DNA from: Scybalocola_A sp900557175
Lineage (GTDB): Bacteria > Bacillota > Clostridia > Lachnospirales > Lachnospiraceae
NCBI GenBank assembly: GCA_937890745.1
Contig: CALADH010000007.1
Coordinates: forward strand, 1 to 8,584
DNA length: 8,584 bases
Direction: 5' to 3'
In this document: in pieces, positions 1-6,677 of the stretch
How positions within the stretch are numbered: position 1 is the first letter of the stretch
Layout: each line of letters opens with the position of its first letter
Made by a program: the position numbers and the translations under genes
The notes under the pieces: generated by a model
Told to the model about the DNA's origin: nothing
What the model saw: only the letters and a program-made list of their open reading frames with translations
Database searches by the model: none

Positions 1-19
1 CGATAGCAAGAATTTCGTG

Positions 20-126
20 ATGAGCGCTGCGCTAGTGACGGCACCGAGCCTGTGTCTGAGCGAAGCGAGTTTTGGCGAATGCCGTCCATAGACGCGCAGC
101 GCTCATAGAAAGGCGCAGCGTGTCAT
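20..126. repeat. Composite intergenic palindrome with a partial third arm
   Basis: The outer arms, 20-32 and 94-106, are perfect 13-nt inverted repeats (ATGAGCGCTGCGC against GCGCAGCGCTCAT). Inside them, 37-43 (GACGGCA) pairs with 80-86 (TGCCGTC). The central part contains GAGCGAAGCGAG, including the heptamer GCGAAGC, which can fold on itself. A degenerate extra copy of the right arm lies at 113-126 (GCGCAGCG then TGTCAT). No T-run follows the hairpin on either strand, so it does not look like a simple intrinsic terminator for azlD. Its size, symmetry and position between genes fit a dispersed REP-like or miniature palindromic element. That class assignment is an inference; the pairing is read directly. 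Confidence 0.6.
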
Positions 127-204
127 CAAAAATGATATGGCGACCCATGTGCGTGAAATAATAGCAATAAAGTTTCCAATATGTTAAGTCGACAAACCTC
201 CATT

Positions 205-507
205 TTACAACATCATCTCCACGACATAGACGACTGCAATGGCGGCAACAGCGACTTCGACGAGGCTCCGATTAAAAAAGCCAAGAACAATGGCCGTGGC
301 GGCGCCGGCAAGTGCCGAGGCTCCGTGTCCTGTCGAGTAAAATATATCCGGAAAAGTCAGTGCTCCCAACACTGCATACGGCGTATAGTCCAAAAACGAG
401 CGCACATATTTTGACTTAATCTTCTTTCTGAAAACAGCAATTGGCAAAGCCCTTGGGATATAAGTGACTATAGCCATTAATATAACACAAATAATCACTC
501 TTGTCAT
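205..507 (-). CDS. azlD: AzlD-family branched-chain amino acid export subunit
   Basis: This encodes a 100-residue, very hydrophobic protein of the AzlD family (PF05437 type), the small partner of AzlC in a two-component inner-membrane exporter of branched-chain amino acids and analogues. It has about three to four membrane segments, the family motif TYIPRALP near residues 15-22, and the conserved stretch Y-x-P-Y-A-V-L-G-A-L-T-F-P at about 41-53. The length is normal for the family. The ATG at 507 is chosen because an AGGAGG lies 7 nt upstream and the start overlaps the azlC stop as ATGA, which suggests translational coupling. A longer in-frame reading from 624 would run through azlC in another frame and has a non-AzlD amino end. 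This is the last gene of the operon. The substrate is inferred from the family. Confidence 0.92.
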   Translation of the reverse strand: MTRVIICVILMAIVTYIPRALPIAVFRKKIKSKYVRSFLDYTPYAVLGALTFPDIFYSTGHGASALAGAATAIVLGFFNRSLVEVAVAAIAVVYVVEMML

Positions 508-1208
508 TCTTCTTCCTCCTTCGGGTATAAAAATGCACCGATCCCGGCGGCGGTCATTGTCGCAATAATTACGCGAAAGCCCGATGATATAAATGAAAGT
601 GCCGGAACATAGCGCAAAATGCACATAACTGCGACAGCAATAATAATAATATTTAAAATACGCCGGGACTGCCGCGCCGGCGGAATAATAATCGCAATAA
701 ACATGGCATAAATTGCAATACCCATCGCATTTTGAAGTGCTTCAGGAAGCGCCCCCGAAACGCAGGCACCGGCAAGTGTACCGATATTCCAGCCGATGAC
801 CGGCAGCAGAATCAGGCCGAACATAAATGCCGCTTTGACCGGCTTTTTCTCCATTGAGGCGACAACAAAAGTTTCATCTGTAATCCCAAACGCAAAAATA
901 AGCCGCTGCCACACAGGGACAGCCGGCTCTATACTTTGAGAAAGGGACAGTGACATAAGCATATATCTCAGATTAATAATCAGCGTTGTCATCGCCACCT
1001 CCACATAACCTGCACCGGCCAGAATCAGGTTTAACCCAGCAAACTGGCCGGCACTTGTCAAGTTTGTCAGAGAAATAAATACACCAATCCACCACGGCAG
1101 CCCACCGGCCACTGTCAGAAAACCGAATGTAAAGGATACCGGAAAATAGCCGAGTCCGATCGGCATACCGAGCCTTAAGCCTCTTTTGAATTTCTCTTTA
1201 TTTTTCAT
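504..1208 (-). CDS. azlC: AzlC-family branched-chain amino acid permease
   Basis: This encodes a 234-residue polytopic membrane protein of the AzlC family (PF03591 type), the larger subunit of the AzlCD exporter known from azaleucine resistance in Bacillus subtilis. Family hallmarks are visible: GLGYFPVSFTFGF at about 18-30, TSAGQFAGLNLI at 51-62, INLRYMLMSLSLS at 78-90, and FGITDETFVV at 107-116. Hydrophobic stretches continue to the carboxyl end, and the length is typical. The start ATG at 1208 has GGAGGCGG upstream. It follows the cytidylate-kinase-like gene by 17 nt and overlaps azlD by 4 nt. The tail PKEEEE is encoded by the same bases that form the azlD ribosome binding site. In Escherichia coli the related YgaZ/YgaH pair exports valine, so an export role is inferred from homology. 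Confidence 0.93.
   Translation of the reverse strand: MKNKEKFKRGLRLGMPIGLGYFPVSFTFGFLTVAGGLPWWIGVFISLTNLTSAGQFAGLNLILAGAGYVEVAMTTLIINLRYMLMSLSLSQSIEPAVPVWQRLIFAFGITDETFVVASMEKKPVKAAFMFGLILLPVIGWNIGTLAGACVSGALPEALQNAMGIAIYAMFIAIIIPPARQSRRILNIIIIAVAVMCILRYVPALSFISSGFRVIIATMTAAGIGAFLYPKEEEE
515..520 (-). promoter_or_regulatory. Ribosome binding site of azlD inside azlC
   Basis: AGGAGG on the minus strand lies 7 nt before the ATG at 507. It fixes the azlD start and sits within the last codons of azlC. Confidence 0.85.
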
Positions 1209-1225
1209 TCGTCCGCCTCCGCTTA

Positions 1226-1879
1226 TTACCAGTCAAGGCCGATTTCCTTTAATGTATTCCCAAAACGCACCTTCGCATAAGACTTTATCTCGCGGATACA
1301 GCCCTCGAAGCCGAGCTTGCTGCTGTCAATGCACAAATCGTAATTTCTCGCGTCATTCCATTCATGCCCCGTATAATATTTGTAATAATCGCCGCGGTAC
1401 TTATTCGTCTTTTCAATAAATTTAACAATTTCTTTGCGGCTCATATTGTTGCGCTCAAGCGCGCGCTCAATATTAAAGTCCATCGGTGCATGGACAAAAA
1501 CGCTGATCACATTGTCATAGTCCTTAAGAACAAAGTCTGCACACCGTCCGACAATAACACAGTTTTGTGTATCGGCAAGCTCCTTTATAATTTTTGCCTG
1601 ATAGTTAAACAGGTTATCGTCCGAAACAAAACCGTCACTCTCCGGCGATATGAGGGCACCTGAATAAACCTTTTTCGAAAGTCTTAAAATCTGCTTTCCA
1701 AGCTTTAATTTTTCATCGGCCTGTCCGAACAGCCCCTCATTAATACCGCTGTCTTCTGATGCCATTTTTATAATTTCACGGCTGTAGCAGTTTATTCCCG
1801 TTTCCTTTGCCAGCATCTCGCCCACGGTCTTACCGCCGCTGCCATACTCTCTTGCAATTGTAATGACTAAATTTTTCAT
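1226..1879 (-). CDS. Cytidylate-kinase-like family protein
   Basis: This encodes a 217-residue cytosolic protein of the cytidylate-kinase-like group (Cytidylate_kin2, PF13189 type), distinct from housekeeping Cmk. The amino end ITIAREYGSGGKTVG (6-20) is the family's variant P-loop; it has G-S-G-G-K-T but lacks the first glycine of a classical GxxxxGK. VIVGRCADFVL (about 108-118) and the carboxyl block with KYRGDYYKYYTG, NYDLCIDSS and GFE are also family-typical. The predicted fold is a P-loop nucleoside monophosphate kinase, but the phosphate acceptor of this subgroup is not well established, so no reaction is claimed. The ATG at 1879 is preceded by a weak AAGGGGA about 10 nt away. The gene is 14 nt downstream of livF and 17 nt upstream of azlC, which places it in the amino acid transport operon. 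Why it is there is unknown. Confidence 0.88.
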   Translation of the reverse strand: MKNLVITIAREYGSGGKTVGEMLAKETGINCYSREIIKMASEDSGINEGLFGQADEKLKLGKQILRLSKKVYSGALISPESDGFVSDDNLFNYQAKIIKELADTQNCVIVGRCADFVLKDYDNVISVFVHAPMDFNIERALERNNMSRKEIVKFIEKTNKYRGDYYKYYTGHEWNDARNYDLCIDSSKLGFEGCIREIKSYAKVRFGNTLKEIGLDW

Positions 1880-1893
1880 GACACATTCCCCTT

Positions 1894-2604
1894 TTACTCA
1901 CCAAGATATGCTTTCTTGACAGATGCATCGTTTAACAAATCCGCTGCCTTTCCGCTTAAGGAAATACATCCGGTTTCAAGCACATACGCTCTGTCGGCAA
2001 TCGAAAGTGCCTTTTTCGCATTCTGCTCAACTAACAATACTGTTGTGCCGCTTTGACTGACCTCTTTAATGATATTAAAAATCTCATTCACATAAATTGG
2101 CGAAAGTCCCATTGACGGCTCGTCCATCAAAATAATCCGCGGTCTGCTCATCAGCGCACGTCCCATAGCAAGCATCTGCTGCTCACCGCCGGAAAGTGTT
2201 CCCGCAAGCTGGTTTTTGCGCTCCTTAAGACGCGGAAACCGCATATAAATATGTTCAAGCGTTTCTTCAATCTCATTTTTATCTTTTCTTGTGTAAGCGC
2301 CCAGCTTCAGGTTTTCATAAACTGAAAGCTGTGAAAAGACACGGCGTCCTTCCGGCACATGGGCAATGCCCATCGATACAAGCTTATGCCCCGGCACCTT
2401 TGTAATATCTTTTCCTTCAAAAATAATCTGACCGGCCCGCGGCGCAATCAGCCCCGTCACCGCATGAAGTGTCGTTGTCTTTCCGGCGCCGTTGGCGCCA
2501 ATCAGAGAAATAACCTCACCTTCATTAACTTCAAAGGAAATCCCCTTAATGGCCTGAATCATGCCATAATAAACTTCAAGATTTTTCACTTCAAGCATTG
2601 CCAT
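1894..2604 (-). CDS. livF: Branched-chain amino acid ABC transporter ATPase LivF
   Basis: This encodes a 236-residue cytosolic ATP-binding subunit that pairs with LivG beneath the LivHM membrane channel. Visible motifs are Walker A GANGAGKTT (36-44), the Q-loop region AHVPEGRRVF with the usual LivF glutamate (about 81-90), the ABC signature LSGGEQQ (137-143), Walker B IILMDEPS (157-164), and LLVEQNA at about 190-196. In the last of these, glutamine replaces the H-loop histidine; this is a regular feature of LivF and not damage. The start at 2604 has AGGAGGA 8 nt upstream, overlapping the TAG stop of livG. A second ATG two codons later has a less suitable distance. Its ends share short near-identical stretches with livG. 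The HAAT-family assignment is firm; the exact amino acid transported is inferred. Confidence 0.96.
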   Translation of the reverse strand: MAMLEVKNLEVYYGMIQAIKGISFEVNEGEVISLIGANGAGKTTTLHAVTGLIAPRAGQIIFEGKDITKVPGHKLVSMGIAHVPEGRRVFSQLSVYENLKLGAYTRKDKNEIEETLEHIYMRFPRLKERKNQLAGTLSGGEQQMLAMGRALMSRPRIILMDEPSMGLSPIYVNEIFNIIKEVSQSGTTVLLVEQNAKKALSIADRAYVLETGCISLSGKAADLLNDASVKKAYLGE

Positions 2605-2616
2605 AAGTTTTTCCTC

Positions 2617-3375
2617 CTATTCACCAAGATATGCTGTAATGACTTTAGGATCATTTAACACATCACTCGTTTTTCCTTCAGCAAGCACCTGTCCGAAATT
2701 AAGCACCGTCAGCGCCTCGCATATGCCTGAAACAAGCTTCATATCATGCTCAATGAGCAATATTGTCATATCAAATTCCTTACGGACAAATTGTATCATT
2801 TCCATAAGCTCGCCTGTCTCATTGGGATTCATGCCGGCTGCAGGCTCATCAAGAAGCAAAAGCTTCGGCTCTGTCGCAAGGGCACGGGCAATCTCAAGTT
2901 TTCTTTGTTCGCCGTAAGGCAGATTGGACGCCTTATAGTCCTGAACTTTATCAAGTCCAAACACCTTAAGAAGATTTAGTGCACGCTCATTCATTGCCTT
3001 TTCTGTTTTAAAATATCGCGGCAGACGTAATATGCCTTCAATTGTCGAATATTTATAATGATTATGAAGCCCTGCCTTGACATTGTCAAGTACTGTCAGA
3101 TCCTTAAACAGACGAATATTTTGAAATGTTCTCGCAACACCCGCCTTATTAATTTCTGTTGTCTTCTTTCCTGTTATATTTTTCCCGTCCAGTGTAATAA
3201 TACCTTCATTCGGTTTATAAACACCGGTCAGCATATTAAACACCGTTGTCTTTCCGGCACCGTTTGGCCCGATCAGCCCGTAGAGCTGCCCCTTTTCAAT
3301 CTGAATATGAAAGTTATCGACAGCCTTTAAACCGCCGAAGGATATTCCGAGATTTTTAATTTCAAGCATTGCCAT
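2617..3375 (-). CDS. livG: Branched-chain amino acid ABC transporter ATPase LivG
   Basis: This encodes a 252-residue ATP-binding subunit, the second ATPase of the LIV-type importer. It has Walker A GPNGAGKTT (36-44), a Q-loop in ARTFQNIRLF (Q85), the LivG-type signature LPYGEQRKLEIARAL (152-166, in place of LSGGQ), Walker B LLLLDEPAAGMNP (172-184) and an H-loop histidine at 200 (LLIEHDM). The insert at about residues 100-130 (HNHYKYSTIEGILRLPRYF) is typical of LivG. The ATG at 3375 has GGAGG 10 nt upstream, inside the end of livM, and the gap between the two genes is only 2 nt. The complete motif set and normal length indicate a functional ATPase acting as a heterodimer with LivF. Confidence 0.96.
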   Translation of the reverse strand: MAMLEIKNLGISFGGLKAVDNFHIQIEKGQLYGLIGPNGAGKTTVFNMLTGVYKPNEGIITLDGKNITGKKTTEINKAGVARTFQNIRLFKDLTVLDNVKAGLHNHYKYSTIEGILRLPRYFKTEKAMNERALNLLKVFGLDKVQDYKASNLPYGEQRKLEIARALATEPKLLLLDEPAAGMNPNETGELMEMIQFVRKEFDMTILLIEHDMKLVSGICEALTVLNFGQVLAEGKTSDVLNDPKVITAYLGE

Positions 3376-3377
3376 AA

Positions 3378-4448
3378 TTACTGCGCCTCCTTCGTCTGTT
3401 TATTTAAAAAGCGCTTCGGCGAAATCCGGCTGCGAAGTTCTTTTGCCTTCGGGCTCCAGTTAAAGAGCATCATCACAATAAGCACTATCGCATAAATCAG
3501 CATACGATAATCGTTTAAACCGCGAAGCAGCTCCGGAAGCAGTGTAAGAATAACTGCTGCAACCATTGATCCCCACATATTGCCGATACCTCCGAGCACA
3601 ACAAATACAAGAATCATAATCGACATATTGTAGCCGAAATTTTTTGGCAGCGCGGTCAGCGTCGATAGGTTATGGGCGTAGAGCACACCGGCCACACCGG
3701 CCAACGCCGCAGAAACTGCAAAAGCGAGCAGCTTATATTTTGTCACATGAATACCAATAGATTCAGCCGCAATACGGTTGTCACGAATCGCCATAACTGC
3801 ACGCCCTGTTCTTGAATGAATCATATTAAGCACAATAATCAATGTAATAATCAGAAGAATAAAACCAATTAAAAACGTAGAATCATTCGGCGTGCCGCTG
3901 ATACCCTGAGCACCGTTAATAATCACTTTACCGTCAACTTCCATATTTAAGGATGTCGTGTCTTTAAATGAAAAATGAAAACCATTGCTGTCTTTTCCAA
4001 CATAAAGAGCATTAATAATATTTTTAATAATCTCGCCAAAAGCAAGTGTGACAATCGCTAAATAGTCACCTCTAAGTCTCAGCACCGGAATACCAATTAA
4101 AAGTCCAAGTATGCCCGCGCTGATGGCGCCGATCAGAATCGCAAGCATAAAACGCACGATATCGCTGCCGATTTTATCTGCCGTACATACTGAAAAGAAA
4201 GCACTTGAAAATGCGCCGATACACATAAAGCCAGCGTGTCCAAGGCTTAATTCACCGAGAATACCGACCGTAAGATTTAAGGAAACCGCAAGAATGGCAT
4301 ATGTACAAAGCGGCACTAAAAGCCCCTTCATAAGACTTGACATACTGCCTGTCGCAATCATCAGCTGAGCTGCTGCAAAGGCCGCAAACGCAATGCCGTA
4401 GGTTATTAAATTTGTTTTTACCGTTTTATTTAATTTTTTTGTTTTCAT
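3378..4448 (-). CDS. livM: Branched-chain amino acid ABC transporter permease LivM
   Basis: This encodes a membrane permease of about 356 residues with many hydrophobic segments. It has the family motifs GELSLGHAGF (about 65-74), RLRGDYLAIVTLAFGEI (124-140), the cytoplasmic coupling stretch SRTGRAVMAIRDNRIAA (212-228), and VLGGIGNMWGSMVAA (285-299). A polar loop with NGFHFSFKDTT and INGAQGISG lies between membrane segments, as is common in LivM. The start is uncertain. The frame can begin with GTG at 4457 (directly next to the livH stop), GTG at 4451, or ATG at 4448. I chose the ATG because AGGTGA lies 5 nt before it and it gives the usual basic amino end MKTKKLNK. With LivH it forms the transmembrane channel. 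Confidence 0.93.
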   Translation of the reverse strand: MKTKKLNKTVKTNLITYGIAFAAFAAAQLMIATGSMSSLMKGLLVPLCTYAILAVSLNLTVGILGELSLGHAGFMCIGAFSSAFFSVCTADKIGSDIVRFMLAILIGAISAGILGLLIGIPVLRLRGDYLAIVTLAFGEIIKNIINALYVGKDSNGFHFSFKDTTSLNMEVDGKVIINGAQGISGTPNDSTFLIGFILLIITLIIVLNMIHSRTGRAVMAIRDNRIAAESIGIHVTKYKLLAFAVSAALAGVAGVLYAHNLSTLTALPKNFGYNMSIMILVFVVLGGIGNMWGSMVAAVILTLLPELLRGLNDYRMLIYAIVLIVMMLFNWSPKAKELRSRISPKRFLNKQTKEAQ

Positions 4449-4453
4449 CACGC

Positions 4454-4459
4454 TCACCT
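4454..4459 (-). promoter_or_regulatory. Ribosome binding site supporting the livM ATG start
   Basis: AGGTGA on the minus strand overlaps the livH TAG stop and ends 5 nt before the ATG at 4448. It favours that ATG over the two in-frame GTG codons at 4451 and 4457. Confidence 0.55.
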
Positions 4460-5339
4460 ACACCTTCTCACTAATTTTCTTACCTAAAATACCTGTAGGC
4501 TTAACTAAAAGCACAATAATAAGTACACCGAAAACAATGGCATCTGCCATCTGGGATGAAATATAAGCTTTCGCAAGATTTTCGATAATACCAAGCAAAA
4601 TACCGCCGATAAATGCGCCCGGCACAGAACCGATGCCGCCGAAAACAGCAGCCACAAAAGCTTTAATACCCGGCATAGAGCCTGTATACGGCGTCAGTGT
4701 CGGATAAGCCGAGCATAAAAGCACACCGGCAATGGCCGCAAGACCTGAACCGATGGCAAATGTCAGCGCAATTGTTTTATTGACATTGACACCCATCAGT
4801 GTCGCCGCACCCCGGTCCTCTGATACAGCGAGCATCGCCTGACCGGATTTTGATTTTTTAATAAAGAGCATAAGACCAATCATAATAACAATACATAAGA
4901 TAATTGTCACAATCGTTTCACCTGAAATAATCAGTGCACCGCCGGCAAGCTCCAGCGCCGGTACTGTCACAACAGATGTAAAAGATTTCGGACTTGCGCC
5001 AAAAATAAGCAGCGCCACGTTCTGCAGCAAATAGCTGACACCGATAGCTGTAATCAGCACTGCAAGGGGCGTCGCCGTTCTGAGCGGCTTATAAGCCACC
5101 CGCTCAATCACCATACCTAAAACTGTACAAAATATCACGGATATAATAATCGCAAGCATCGGATTCATGCCCATTGTACTGACTGCCGTAAAGACAACGT
5201 AACTTCCGATCATAATCACATCGCCATGGGCAAAGTTAAGCATTTTAGCAATACCATAAACCATCGTGTATCCCAAAGCAATAATCGCATAGACACTTCC
5301 GAGACTGATTCCGTTGATCAAATAAGAAAGGAAACTCAT
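4458..5339 (-). CDS. livH: Branched-chain amino acid ABC transporter permease LivH
   Basis: This encodes a 293-residue inner-membrane permease of the LIV-type (HAAT) importer. Conserved stretches are GSVYAIIALGYTMVYGI (14-30), MLNFAHGDVIMIG (33-45), ERVAYKPLR (79-87), the coupling-loop region SGQAMLAVSEDRGAATLMGV (165-184), AVFGGIGSVPGAFIGG (231-246) and the terminal KPTGILGKK (280-288). The length is normal. The ATG at 5339 has AGAGGTG about 5 nt upstream. Its stop codon abuts the livM reading frame. It is separated from livK by 80 nt that hold a hairpin and a T-run, so its transcription probably depends on read-through of that hairpin. Confidence 0.96.
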   Translation of the reverse strand: MSFLSYLINGISLGSVYAIIALGYTMVYGIAKMLNFAHGDVIMIGSYVVFTAVSTMGMNPMLAIIISVIFCTVLGMVIERVAYKPLRTATPLAVLITAIGVSYLLQNVALLIFGASPKSFTSVVTVPALELAGGALIISGETIVTIILCIVIMIGLMLFIKKSKSGQAMLAVSEDRGAATLMGVNVNKTIALTFAIGSGLAAIAGVLLCSAYPTLTPYTGSMPGIKAFVAAVFGGIGSVPGAFIGGILLGIIENLAKAYISSQMADAIVFGVLIIVLLVKPTGILGKKISEKV

Positions 5340-5372
5340 ATTAACACCTCTTTTATCATGTTTTTATAACCG

Positions 5373-5397
5373 AAAAGGGCTGCCAAAAAAGCAGCCC
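5373..5397 (-). terminator. Hairpin with short T-run between livK and livH (partial terminator)
   Basis: On the minus strand GGGCTGC (from 5397 to 5391) and GCAGCCC (5383 to 5377) form a 7-bp GC-rich stem with a 7-nt loop, followed at once by TTTT (5376-5373). The stem can extend with a bulge into AAGG and CCTT. The short T-run and the tightly packed genes downstream suggest a leaky terminator or RNA-stabilising hairpin that lowers livHMGF output relative to livK. This is a common arrangement for binding-protein operons. The hairpin is read directly; the effect is inferred. Confidence 0.75.
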
Positions 5398-5419
5398 CTT
5401 ATCATGTTTACTTTGGGGA

Positions 5420-6577
5420 TTATTTTAAAATTTCATAAGCACCATCAACAACTTTGACAACAATTGGTGCTTTCTGAGGTTCACCGTCAGTACCCCATTT
5501 AATATTTGTACCTGTAAGACCTGTAAACTCAATTTCTGTCATTGCTTTCTTTAAAGCATCACAAATTTCAGATTCACTCATATCTGCAGTAATTCCTGCT
5601 TTCTCACCGGCCTGCTTGATTGCATAAACACAGTCGTAAGCATCTGCTGCAAACTGATTTGGTGTACCGCCGTAATTATTCTCAAAGTTTTCAACGAACT
5701 TCTGTGTCAGCTCATCTTCTGCATTTGTTGAAAACGGTGTAAGGAACATGACGTCCTCAGCCAGAGCTGTATCAAAATTTTCAACATCAAGAATACCGTC
5801 AAAACCATCACAGCCAAAAATCACCGGATCGTAGCCAATCTTATCTGCCTGAGAAAGAATCAGAGAAGTCTCAGTATAATAAATCGGAAGGAATAAAAGC
5901 TCTGCGCCCGCATCCTTTGCTTTCTGAATCTGTACTGAAAAGTCTTTATTGCTGTCTGCTGTAAATGCTTCTTTTGAAACAACCTCAAGTCCCTTTGTGC
6001 CGGCTTCCTTTATAAAGGCATCTGTAATTCCTGATGAATATGTATCAGAACTGTCATAAATAATACCAATCTTTGTTGCAAGATTATTTTCTGAAATATA
6101 ATCTGCTGAAACTGTACCCTGGCTAGGATCCGAGAAACACATACGGAATGCATTGTCATACTGAATGGCATTCACCGATGTTCCTGACGGCGTAAACTGA
6201 AACACATTATCCTGACTTGTCTTTGCCACAACAGCTTCACACGGTGTTGATGTAACTGTACCGACAAGAATATCCATACCCCAGTCCTTTAATGTATTAT
6301 AAGCATTGACTGCTTTTTCAGCATCACTTTCATCATCCTGAAAATCAAATTCAAGCTTCACGCCATTAATACCGCCAGCCTCATTGACTTCCTTAACTGC
6401 AAGGTCAATACCATTTTTAACTGCATTACCGTAAATCGCATTCTGTCCTGTCACCGGGCCAATGCTTCCAAGCTTAAATACTGTATCACTGCTGCCGCCA
6501 TTGGAGCTGCCCTGTCCACATGCTGCCATTGAGAGTACCATCGCACCGGCTAATACTAATCCAACTGCTTTTTTCAT
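5420..6577 (-). CDS. livK: Branched-chain amino acid ABC transporter substrate-binding lipoprotein
   Basis: This encodes a 385-residue extracellular binding protein of the LivJ/LivK type (Peripla_BP_6). It begins with a lipoprotein signal: basic MKKA, a hydrophobic stretch, then LSMAAC with the lipidated cysteine at 20, followed by a Gly/Ser-rich linker. The mature part has the two-lobed fold's usual elements: KLGSIGPVTGQNAIYG (35-50), NEAGGINGVKLEF (65-77), the pocket loops VGTVTSTPCEAV (105-116) and FTPSGTS (128-134), and FAADAYDCVYAIKQAG (309-324). The ATG at 6577 is preceded by AAGGAGGAGA. An in-frame ATG at 6610 would put eleven residues before the signal peptide and is not used here. 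It is the first gene of the operon, with its own promoter and a roughly 94-nt leader. The ligand is presumably leucine, isoleucine or valine, but the pocket alone does not prove this. Confidence 0.95.
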   Translation of the reverse strand: MKKAVGLVLAGAMVLSMAACGQGSSNGGSSDTVFKLGSIGPVTGQNAIYGNAVKNGIDLAVKEVNEAGGINGVKLEFDFQDDESDAEKAVNAYNTLKDWGMDILVGTVTSTPCEAVVAKTSQDNVFQFTPSGTSVNAIQYDNAFRMCFSDPSQGTVSADYISENNLATKIGIIYDSSDTYSSGITDAFIKEAGTKGLEVVSKEAFTADSNKDFSVQIQKAKDAGAELLFLPIYYTETSLILSQADKIGYDPVIFGCDGFDGILDVENFDTALAEDVMFLTPFSTNAEDELTQKFVENFENNYGGTPNQFAADAYDCVYAIKQAGEKAGITADMSESEICDALKKAMTEIEFTGLTGTNIKWGTDGEPQKAPIVVKVVDGAYEILK

Positions 6578-6582
6578 AAAAA

Positions 6583-6592
6583 TCTCCTCCTT
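6583..6592 (-). promoter_or_regulatory. Strong ribosome binding site of livK
   Basis: AAGGAGGAGA on the minus strand, with its GGAGG core 8 nt before the ATG at 6577, decides the livK start against the upstream ATG at 6610. Confidence 0.9.
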
Positions 6593-6677
6593 AAAATGCA
6601 AATTTGACATTCAAAGCTTCCAAACATGCAATTGCTTTAGCACGTCAATCTGCTACTTGAATTTTGAGCTTTTCCCT

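Noticed and set aside
32..148. Minus-strand frame of 38 codons through the left palindrome (ATG at 148)
   Set aside because: No ribosome binding site precedes it, it is short, and its content is dictated by the palindrome.
181..414. Plus-strand frame opposite azlD
   Set aside because: It is antisense to a clear AzlD gene, has no ribosome binding site, and its product resembles nothing known to me.
508..624. Longer amino end for AzlD
   Set aside because: It would overlap azlC deeply in another frame and adds a cysteine- and arginine-rich stretch foreign to the family; the ATG at 507 has a proper AGGAGG.
1894..2604. Missing H-loop histidine in LivF as possible inactivation
   Set aside because: Glutamine at this place (LVEQN) is normal for LivF proteins, and all other motifs are intact.
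6578..6610. Upstream ATG for livK at 6610
   Set aside because: It would place eleven residues before the lipoprotein signal and would translate through the strong ribosome binding site of the ATG at 6577.
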